DNA of 64,000 nucleotides from Limnomonas spitsbergensis. Taxonomy: Eukaryota > Chlorophyta > Chlorophyceae > Chlamydomonadales. This document shows, piece after piece, positions 56,856 to 64,000 of this stretch; within the stretch, counting starts at the first letter, position 1; the number at the start of each line of letters is the position of its first letter. Made by a program: the position numbers and the translations under genes. The stretch spans positions 1,002,001 through 1,066,000 of the forward strand of contig JAYJMM010000121.1 of assembly GCA_037349105.1 (NCBI GenBank). Reading direction: 5' to 3'. The notes beneath the pieces are model-generated. The model had not been told where the DNA came from, made no database searches, and was given only the letters and a program-made list of their open reading frames with translations.

Positions 56856-57171
56856 TACCGTACTGCTACTTTCATTTGGGAGTTCGATGCCTTTGGGGGT
56901 CCGTTTTGAGGCCTTTTAAACTACTCTGGGGGGTTACTTTGGGGGTTCCCAAAAGCATGCAATACATTCTGGTGATACGACTTTGGGGGTTGATTATTTT
57001 AGACTGAGCTGGTAAGTGTCGGCGGTGTATCACTCAAATTCCACACTTGCGTTGGAAAATGTGTGGTGATTCGACTTTGGGGGTTCGCGCGGACCCCTAA
57101 TATCGAAGGTGCTACTATTGGGGGTTGCTACCCCCAAAGTCGAACTCCCAAATGAAAGTAGCAGTACGGTA
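56856..57171. mobile_element. TIR core with perfect 32-bp inverted repeats
   Basis: Positions 56856-56887 and 57140-57171 are perfect 32-base reverse complements beginning TACCGTACTGCTACTTTC. Read as an element from 56858 to 57169, it is flanked by TA on both sides. The interior carries further CTTTGGGGGTT inverted words. A related core, inverted in orientation, is at 44962-45524. It stands immediately upstream of the gag region and may be its terminal structure. Confidence 0.6.
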
Positions 57172-57664
57172 TCTGCAGCAATTAGAGTTATTCCTGCCTC
57201 TTAACAAGGCATATCTCCAGCCTTACAGCTGGATATTACCACCAGCCCACCATCACATCTCCAACCTACCGCCTTTCCTTTGGCTCCAAGTCGACCATCT
57301 GATCCATCAGAGATATCTTCAGTCACCAGAAGTCGCCAAGCAAGCGACTCACCACAGCAGATCAACGGCCACAATCGCCCAAGGTCGTCCCAAGAAGTCT
57401 AGAAGTACCTCAGAAGTCGAGGCTTTACGAGATCTTGTCAACAGTATCGAAGAAGTCCAGGTGAAGTAGCAAGAGCTATCACCTGTTATCGAGCTGAGTT
57501 CACTGAGTTACAGCAGTGGATCGAGAAGCTCCTACTATAAGCTCTGTAAGAGTTTATTAGTACTTGTTTAAGAAAGAAAAAGTCCGACTAGTTTCACCTC
57601 TAGTCGACTGTAGCGGAAATCGGTCGTTCCAAAACCGATAAAAAAGGTGAAAAGGGGCGGCCAA
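57172..57664 (+). other. Leader between TIR core and gag
   Basis: The first 290 bases are homologous to 44685-44960 in opposite orientation (CTCCAGCCTT, AGCTGG, GGCTCCAAGT and CAAGCGACT words). A purine block AAGAAAGAAAAAGT at 57572 is the reverse complement of ACTTTTTCTTTCTT at 56651. A frame from 57125 to 57469 is open but not convincing. No primer-binding site was identified. Confidence 0.4.
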
Positions 57665-60505
57665 ATGGACGAACCAGCACCCCAAATCGTGAAGGAGATT
57701 CCGAAGAATACTGTTTACCCGAGAACTAGGTCTGCTACAGCAGCTGCTGCTGCTGAAGCCGCTGTAGCAGGGACATCATCTGACCCTCCGGTTTTGCCTG
57801 TGCAAAGCAAGCCTTTGTGGCAGCAGATGTACGACATGGCTGGACCAGCCAGCAAGGCATGCATGGACAAGCTTAAGCTCAGGCAGGAAGCAGTGGATCG
57901 TGCAAATGCAGCGTTGGAAAGCATATCAGAGACATGCAGTCTGAAGGAATATGATGACGCGTGTATTAAAGGACAGGTGTTGCAAGACGAACGTAACGAA
58001 GCTATTAAAGCTATCAATGATGCACTCATAGCGTCACCTGCAAAGGTGGACAGGACTTTCATTGACAAGTTGACGTTAAAGGAATGGGAAATGCCATTTA
58101 ATAACCCTGTCTTTCAGTACCTAAGCAAGGAGAGGTCCAAGTACGCGAACACTGGGACTCCGTCTAAGCAAGCCACTAGGCTAGCGGAACAGAGTTTCGG
58201 AACTGCCATTGAGGGTGGTTCTCATTCAGGGTCTGCTACGTCAGTAGATGCGCCCCTGCGAGCACCTGAAATATCTCATGTTGCAAATCTATCGGGGGGG
58301 TGGGCTCCCGTTGCAGGGGGGTGGGCTCCCGTTGCGCATGCCTCAATGCCTTTCGCGGTGCACGAGCCTATGGCTCAGCATGCACCAGTGTCCATGCCTG
58401 TTGCTGCTGTCGCCCCTGCTCCTCCTCCCACTGCTGCACCTGTCCAGGGTGCACATGGAAGGATAGAGCCTGACGGCGCAAAACACACCGTGTCAGGGCC
58501 TCCGCCTCCGCCTCCGCGTTCCCCAGCGTCGCTGACAATGGGTGTAACGCCTCCGCCACCGCCCCAAGTCCCGTCAAGGTCGGCTGGACCCATGCACAAC
58601 AACGCACATGTCTACCCACTGGCTGGACGGTACGAGGACACTGTGCTTCGCATGCAAGGCCTGGCGTCTGTATCAGAAGAACTGGATGGTGATAGGTCTG
58701 GGGGAAGCACTGGTGAGGACATTACCGCCGGAGACCCCCAAGCACAAGGTAATCGTTCCATGGGACCTGCTGCATCACAGTCATTCCATACTGCAGTGGG
58801 CACAGAGCACTCGAACTGGAACGCTACCCCTGTTCAAGGTATGGAGGGTTCTGTGCAGGAGAGCTTCAGGGTGAGAGCAGCCCGTGATAGGGAGGCTCTT
58901 GCCCATAGACTACTCCAAGAACATGATCGCCGGCAGCAAGGTGAGGAGGCAGCACGAAACGTTGCGATGATCACTGAGCCGTTGCCAATGAGGGCAGCTA
59001 CCAGAGGTGCGGCCGCTGTAGCGTTCCAGGAACGTAGGCAGCAAGAGCCGTTCCAAGAGGATCAGAGTAGGTTCAGGCCTGCTCAACATGTACCTCAGGA
59101 TCCCGGATGGAATGGGTTTCATGCTGCGTCCTCAGGAGGAGGAGTGCATACCTCGTTTCAACACACGGTGAGAGAGTCTGGCCAAGGTCAGAGGCAATCT
59201 CAGTATCAGGGTCAAGGCCAAGGTATGAACCAGAACTTGCGCTATGGACAGCAGGATCGGGGTGAGTTCCACGGTGGTGGAACTGGTACGGGCGATAGCC
59301 AGAGGCCAGGAGGAAGCAATCAACCGCCTGGTGGTGGACCACCTCCAGGTAGGGGTCAGCCTCCAGCCCACCGATGGGTGTCAAGACATGGTGTCTTTCA
59401 CGGATCAGCAGCTACTGGCAGGGGTCCTCCGGTAGGAGGAGATCCTGGTGGGGGTCCTGATTCCGAGACTGCTACGCCGGGTCAAGTAAATTGGCTCACA
59501 GATGTCCGGTTGGACGGGAAGACGTTGATTGACTCCTCCAAAGTTGTTGAATTCTCAGCGACTGAGAGCATCATCTCCCACCGAATTTGGGAACGGTCAC
59601 TCAGGTTGTTCTGGGGGAATAACGTGCACAGGTTGCACGATGCTGTGTCTGCCCAGGTGAGCATCATCATGAGCACAATTCTGCCAGCAGGGGTCGCTTT
59701 TCTTAAGAAGCACTTTGCTGAGCTGGAATATCTGTGCCCCAGTGCAATGCCGCCCATGGTGAGAGCCATAGAGGGAAGGGACGGCAGTACCAGAAATGAC
59801 TTCCTGCAGGATGGCACTCAGACCATCATGGGGAATATGAGGAGGAACAAGATGATCCTGATGGGGGTTGAGGAAGCCGGAGTAAGGGAGTATGAGCCTT
59901 ATCCATTACATGATGAGCCTTACAGCTTCATTGAAGCTCTGTTAATGGTGGCCAAGCGCTACCTCAATGTTGCAACATCAGCCGAAATGGCCATCTGGAC
60001 CCAGGGCTGCATCATGGGTAAGCAGAACCAGCTTGATAGGACAGTGCTGGTCAGTGAGAACCCAAGGCAGTTTGGCATCAGATGTCTCTCGGTTTACTCA
60101 GCGTTCCAGGGATCTAACAAGATTGCCTACAATGGGACCATTGAGAGGACGTCCATCATTGACGTGATCATGCGAGGGGTCCCAGTATACCTCCAGGAGG
60201 TGTGTGAGAGGGAGCTTCAGGCTTTGGGTGTTGAAGATGACAACTTCAGCGTCCAGGCTAGTGTGATCATCGAGGCCATGCAGAATGCCTATGAGTACCG
60301 TGTCAGAACACAGGTCAGGAAGGGTGTCAGGTATGAGGACCTGGCTGCAGAGGGTAGCAAAGATGCTGGTAGAAGAAACCAGAACTCTGGTCAGCATGCT
60401 ACACCTCGGAGTCACGCCACTGAGGTGAGATCAGGTGCAGAGGGTTACCCTAGCACGATGCACCCGCAACGCAGCCCGGGCGCAGGATCATCCAGGCCTT
60501 ACTAG
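57665..60505 (+). CDS. Gag-like ORF of a retroelement, ended by an amber codon
   Basis: From the first ATG (57665) the frame runs 946 codons; it is open slightly further upstream. Residues about 60-130 form a charged coiled-coil-like helix (ESISETCSLKEYDDACIKG). Residues about 200-320 are Pro/Ala-rich with PPPPP runs, and 380-600 are Gln/Gly-rich. Residues about 608-890 form a compact helical region (LDGKTLIDSSKVVEFSATES to EYRVRTQV) placed like a capsid domain. A Gly/Ser/Arg linker then ends at TAG (60503-60505). The same frame continues after the TAG into a zinc knuckle. Reverse transcriptase, integrase and protease are absent. The Gag assignment rests on architecture (coiled coil, Pro-rich, helical domain, linker, knuckle), not on a recognised sequence match. 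Confidence 0.6.
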   Translation: MDEPAPQIVKEIPKNTVYPRTRSATAAAAAEAAVAGTSSDPPVLPVQSKPLWQQMYDMAGPASKACMDKLKLRQEAVDRANAALESISETCSLKEYDDACIKGQVLQDERNEAIKAINDALIASPAKVDRTFIDKLTLKEWEMPFNNPVFQYLSKERSKYANTGTPSKQATRLAEQSFGTAIEGGSHSGSATSVDAPLRAPEISHVANLSGGWAPVAGGWAPVAHASMPFAVHEPMAQHAPVSMPVAAVAPAPPPTAAPVQGAHGRIEPDGAKHTVSGPPPPPPRSPASLTMGVTPPPPPQVPSRSAGPMHNNAHVYPLAGRYEDTVLRMQGLASVSEELDGDRSGGSTGEDITAGDPQAQGNRSMGPAASQSFHTAVGTEHSNWNATPVQGMEGSVQESFRVRAARDREALAHRLLQEHDRRQQGEEAARNVAMITEPLPMRAATRGAAAVAFQERRQQEPFQEDQSRFRPAQHVPQDPGWNGFHAASSGGGVHTSFQHTVRESGQGQRQSQYQGQGQGMNQNLRYGQQDRGEFHGGGTGTGDSQRPGGSNQPPGGGPPPGRGQPPAHRWVSRHGVFHGSAATGRGPPVGGDPGGGPDSETATPGQVNWLTDVRLDGKTLIDSSKVVEFSATESIISHRIWERSLRLFWGNNVHRLHDAVSAQVSIIMSTILPAGVAFLKKHFAELEYLCPSAMPPMVRAIEGRDGSTRNDFLQDGTQTIMGNMRRNKMILMGVEEAGVREYEPYPLHDEPYSFIEALLMVAKRYLNVATSAEMAIWTQGCIMGKQNQLDRTVLVSENPRQFGIRCLSVYSAFQGSNKIAYNGTIERTSIIDVIMRGVPVYLQEVCERELQALGVEDDNFSVQASVIIEAMQNAYEYRVRTQVRKGVRYEDLAAEGSKDAGRRNQNSGQHATPRSHATEVRSGAEGYPSTMHPQRSPGAGSSRPY

Positions 60506-60535
60506 GCAGGAAGAGGAGGAGGTGGGTACAGCAAT

Positions 60536-61129
60536 GTGCAACGACCAACAGGATCGGGTTACCCCTCCAGCAGACCATTGGCAATTAAAAATTGTCAGAT
60601 CTGCCACGGTGATCACTACATGGATAAGTGTGACCAGTTGCCTGCGTTCCTTGCTTCAGCAGCCAGAGGTAGGGCCATGGAAGCTGCAGAGAAGGGACCA
60701 AAGTCTGCTGCAGCCAAAGCTGCAGTGGACGGTGCCCCTATGCCGACTGCTGCAGTGGCAAGAGCCAAGGCTGATCCAGGTGAATTGCAAAGAGCTGTGC
60801 CTTATGTGTCGCTGGGGCCTGATTACAAGCCAGAGTCAGAGGCGCAGTTCAATCTGGACAACCACTATGCTGCATGTGCAGTAGAAGAGGAGCAGAGTGG
60901 TGTCAAGTTTCAACAACAGGAACGAGGTGAGGACTATGAGCACAAAGATGATGCTGCCTACAGAGGTCCAGGTCTCTCAGCCAATGCCACAGAGTACCAA
61001 GGTGCCAGCCGTGAGGAAGTACACGGTGCACAGCTGTACATGTACCCTGATAGATGGAATGAACCGGGTGACCCTGACAAGTCTCCTGAGCATGAGGCCC
61101 AAGGATGCTTCATGTCAAATTACCACTGA
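60536..61129 (+). CDS. Gag C-terminal part: zinc knuckle and acidic tail
   Basis: This part is in the same frame as the upstream ORF; the first ATG after the amber codon is 60536. It holds CQICHGDHYMDKC (first Cys codon at 60593), a CX2CX3HX4C knuckle whose spacing is that seen in BEL/Pao-type Gag proteins. An Ala/Lys-rich stretch and an acidic Tyr/Asp/Glu tail follow, ending at TGA before 61130. Either one nonsense change split a single Gag or the amber is read through. Confidence 0.6.
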   Translation: MQRPTGSGYPSSRPLAIKNCQICHGDHYMDKCDQLPAFLASAARGRAMEAAEKGPKSAAAKAAVDGAPMPTAAVARAKADPGELQRAVPYVSLGPDYKPESEAQFNLDNHYAACAVEEEQSGVKFQQQERGEDYEHKDDAAYRGPGLSANATEYQGASREEVHGAQLYMYPDRWNEPGDPDKSPEHEAQGCFMSNYH

Positions 61130-61980
61130 CTGGGAGTCCCCGGTATCCACCAGCTGTAAGCTATGGCAGCAGTACTGGGGAATTTGTGGGATGAGTTTGC
61201 TAAAAAAAAGGGGTTCCCAGATGGGTTTTAAAGGGAATCCCGGGTCCCGGCCGTGTTAACGTAACTGCCTTGCCCATGCTGACTGACCATTGCAAGCAGC
61301 TTTCCCCATTGTGTGCCCCGACCCAAGGTGCCTGGGTCAGCGTGACGGGCATGCCAGCCTGACCAAGACAGACCAGAGTAACATAAACCTCCGGTAAAAG
61401 TTCTCTACTTGTTTTGATGGAAGCCTTGTAATCACCTCAAGGTATGTGGGTTCGGTCCTCGCTGTCTTGAGGGACGCTTCGCCTTGGACTCGGTCCAATC
61501 CTGAATGGACAAAATGGTTCATTGCAATTTAATTTTGTGATTCCAACATGAGCTTGATGAATGCATCTATCAGATCGTGCATCAACTGATTGCTGTGTTG
61601 TACACATCTGCCAGTACAAATCATGCAGTACACTACTGTACATGCCTGCCAGGACTTGCATGTTGTACGTGGCCACTATTGATATTCATACCGTATGGTA
61701 CACATGTTACACATGCAGTACAACAGCTGTACCTCGTGCATGGTGTTCATGCAACACACATCTGCTGTTTAAGCTAGCCAGTACATTTCTGTAGTGCATA
61801 TCTGTTGTATATGTCTGATGTACATTTCTGCAGTACACATCTGCCAGTACACACATGCAACACGTAGCTGCCAGCTGGCCTTCGCCTACAAGGCGCCTTC
61901 ATTGGATTTTTTCTTTCTTTCTAGCTTTCTATCCCAGAATTTAGACAGCCCCTTCTCAACCTTCGACCCCTAGTTTTGCC
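61130..61980. other. Region 3' of gag, no pol found
   Basis: No protease, reverse transcriptase or integrase frame follows gag. A short frame reads VLGNLWDEFAKKKGF then stops. From 61570 to 61880 words such as CAGTACACATCTGC and TGTACAT recur irregularly. No terminal repeat matching 56.8 kb was found, so the element appears truncated. Confidence 0.4.
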
Positions 61981-62142
61981 TCAGGTTGGGGGGGGAAGAT
62001 GGGCTGTCATGAGTTCAGCCGCATAGTGGCTTAATTTGTGTTGAACTGCTGCATATGACAGGCGGTTCCCGCTGAAGCTGGCGGAAATGCCATGGATGGC
62101 CTCAAGGACTTCGTCACTCTGAGCCACCATCACAGCCATCAT
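61981..62142 (-). CDS. Short conserved-looking ORF, function unknown
   Basis: From ATG 62142 the frame MMAVMVAQSDEVLEAIHGIS continues ASFSGNRLSYAAVQHKLSHY and AAELMTAHLPPPT to a stop. The mixed helical composition looks like genuine protein, possibly an exon or element fragment. It diverges head-to-head from the frame at 62205. Confidence 0.35.
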   Translation of the reverse strand: MMAVMVAQSDEVLEAIHGISASFSGNRLSYAAVQHKLSHYAAELMTAHLPPPT

Positions 62143-62204
62143 GCGGCAGCAAGAGAGCCGCCGCCAATCATCCAATCAGGAGAAGACAAGCGGCTGCGGG
62201 CAGG

Positions 62205-62721
62205 ATGCAAGATGGGCTCCGTCAAGCCGCGTCTTTAATTAGGCGTAAGGCAACTGGCGGCGCCTCCGGCTCCAATGACGGCAGAGGTGAAAACCCGGCC
62301 GGCCGAAGGAGCCTGACTGAAGGGCCAATGCAACAGCCTCAGGGCATGCATGGGGCCCGGAAGTCCGGTGGTGACGAGGCCCTTCCTCAAATGAAGGAGC
62401 CCAAGCCACCGCTCAGCGATGCGGAGCCGAAGGAGCCAGATGAACGGGCCTGTGCACCAGTCTAACGGCACGCATCCGGCCCCGACATCCGGTAGTGATA
62501 AGGCCCCTCCTCAAATGAGGGAGCACAAGCCACCACTGAACGATGATGAGTGCAAGGAGCGCAAGCGGCTGAAGAAGCAGCGGAAAGCGAATCGCCGGGC
62601 AGCCGGCCACGAGGACTTCAACCAGGATCTGGTCAGCCACGTGTGGAAGGGCCCAAGGGCCAAAGCTGCCGCTGCCGGAGCCGCGAATGCTTCAGCTGCC
62701 TACGGTGGCAACAGCTTCTAA
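62205..62721 (+). pseudogene. Small ORF with an internal duplication and frame change
   Basis: The frame from 62205 encodes KSGGDEALPQMKEPKPPLSD and stops at 62465. A second copy of the segment, 124 bp downstream and therefore one base out of frame, continues as SGSDKAPPQMREHKPPLNDD, then the basic run KERKRLKKQRKANRR and AGHEDFNQDLVSHVWKG to a stop at 62721. The duplication of 124 bp accounts for the frame break, unless a small intron restores it. The Lys/Arg run could be nuclear-targeting or nucleic-acid-binding. Family not recognised. Confidence 0.4.
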
Positions 62722-63130
62722 AAGCGGCCAGCGCCACCATCAGCGCTGCCGCTGGAGCTGCCGCTAGCGTCGTCACTGATGTACATGAAGACCATGACTT
62801 CAAAAAGGGTGTTTGTGCTGGCGCCGCTCGTAAGGGCGACGCTGGAGGGACATCTACTAGTCGTCATCTGCCTGGTAACATAGCCTAGAGAACAGCATTT
62901 CTGCTTGTCTTCTCTTGCCTTGGCTGCGTGCATGTCCCTATCATCCCTTTACCTGATGGGGCTATGTACCCGAACAGTTGGCCTAACTGACTCAACCCGT
63001 CACGACGGCCAAGCCTTTGTCCGGCATCCCTTGATTTAAATATCGTGATTGCATGCCTTGTACTGCCATTGTGCACAATTCCAGATGTTGCAGCATTTCT
63101 TACAGCGCAAGTAGTGGGATTTCAGTTTCA
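62722..63130. other. No gene seen
   Basis: There is a short Ala-rich frame to about 62888 (CAGAARKGDAGGTS) and then unique sequence. Nothing firm can be assigned. Confidence 0.4.
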
Positions 63131-63149
63131 GCTTGATATCACTTTTGCT

Positions 63150-63550
63150 GCATTTGTGCAATCAGCAGATCCTGAAACTGTAGATCCTAAAACACGCAGA
63201 TCAACTGCTTGCAGCTCGTCACCTGCAGATGTACAACCTGTAGATCTAGGGTTACAGATCTTGAAGTAGTCAAACTGCAACTCTTAAAAATAATCTCTTC
63301 ACAGCAGATGTACAGTCTGCAGATCTAGAAATGCAAATCTTAAAACATGCAGAGCTAATGCTGCAGACTTTAAAATTGCATGTTATAAACTGCAACTCTA
63401 AAAATTGTAGTCACTTGCAGATCTTGAAAATCCAGATCAACATGTTCATGTCATGAATTCCAAAACCTGACCTGCTGATTTTGGATCAGATCCTGACCTG
63501 CAGATCTTGAGTCAGAGTTTGAACTGCAGATCTGTGAATCAGATTTTAAA
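63150..63550. repeat. Degenerate GCAGATCT-word cluster
   Basis: GCAGATCT, GCAGATC, TAGATCT, CAGATCTTGA and GCAGATGTAC-like words recur about a dozen times, at roughly 63165, 63197, 63226, 63240, 63256, 63304, 63319, 63417, 63432, 63486, 63500 and 63527. The spacing is irregular, alternating with AACTGCA and TAAAA words. It looks like an eroded short tandem repeat. Confidence 0.5.
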
Positions 63551-63559
63551 TGGGAAACT

Positions 63560-64000
63560 ATGTTAATGTGTTTCAAGTTTACTTCATGAAGAAAACCTGA
63601 GCCGCATGCATCTGCTACCTTCACAGCAGTACATGTCACCTATTAAAAAAAATCGATCACCTTAATCAGCATTCAGAAGTGGCCTGGCCTTTTTGAAAAC
63701 CAGGCCATGGTTGTGCTTTGCCTTGTTTAGCTTTCCCTTGCTTGCACAGGCCAGATAACTGGTAGCGTCACAGCCCCCAAACCAGCGTCTGCTTTTGTGT
63801 AACATTTAAATTCAGCCGTCAAATCTGCTACATGATTCTCGTTGCTTCTGTTTGATCGCATGGGTTCGCTGCCTGGCAATACATGCTTTGCTCCTTCTGC
63901 CAGCAGGTGTCCAGTTTGGCTTATCATCCCTGAGCAGCACCTGGTTGAAGCAAGTTGCATGGGCTGCACTCATGGTATGCTGTGCAGAATATGCGTTATC
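63560..64000. other. No gene seen
   Basis: Unique sequence with no supported exon. Short minus-strand frames end without motifs or splice borders that I can defend. Confidence 0.4.

Noticed and set aside
56856..61300. Standard LTR retrotransposon with TG...CA repeats
   Set aside because: No matching direct repeats, primer-binding site or polypurine tract were found on either side of gag.

Overview
The window looks like nuclear DNA of a repeat-rich eukaryote, most likely a green alga. Reasons: short GT-AG introns with in-phase joins, alanine/glutamine/proline low-complexity protein segments, CCCTAAA (plant/chlorophyte-type telomere) words inside the satellite, and a dense mix of hAT-like, TIR, SINE and gag-bearing elements. 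The species cannot be named from sequence alone. There are no bacterial operons, ribosome binding sites or CRISPR arrays.

Layout. (1) 37-7040 (minus): eleven good exons of a split gene, with phase-compatible splice sites, minisatellites in its introns and inside two exons, and a tRNA-Arg-like relic on the other strand of one intron. (2) 7.4-32.5 kb: about 25 kb of a 23-bp satellite whose core is CCCTAAACCCT. It occurs as two subfamilies (A at 7.4-23.6 and 31.4-32.5 kb; B at 23.6-31.4 kb) with nested higher-order periods near 1.5 and 3.7-3.8 kb. (3) 32.5-37.0 kb: an 18-bp repeat and a 4-kb array of a 41-bp repeat, bordered by decayed copies of one exon. (4) 37.2-41.77 kb (minus): four more exons, again phase-compatible, ending in an ATG start at 41766, with locally duplicated exon copies, a SINE and several tandem repeats.

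The central inference is that (1) and (4) are one minus-strand gene of more than 41 kb. The satellite would then be a 30-kb intron, transcribed in the UUUAGGG sense. All joins that can be checked agree in phase, but two separate genes remain possible. The encoded protein, about 1,600 residues so far and open at its C-terminus, is not recognised.

(5) 41.9-56.6 kb is an accessory repeat zone: a segmental duplication (41.9-43.3 plus 45.9-46.5 kb versus 51.1-53.5 kb), a BED-like zinc-finger ORF, hAT-type elements (one 1159 bp with a perfect 8-bp target duplication), a 159-bp satellite, an inverted duplication of a gene fragment that would fold into a long hairpin, and exon-like relics. (6) 56.6-61.1 kb holds a hairpin-type terminal structure followed by a long Gag-like ORF. 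That ORF is interrupted by one in-frame amber codon just before a CX2CX3HX4C zinc knuckle, and no protease or reverse transcriptase follows. (7) 61.1-64 kb contains small ORF remnants and a degenerate short-word repeat.
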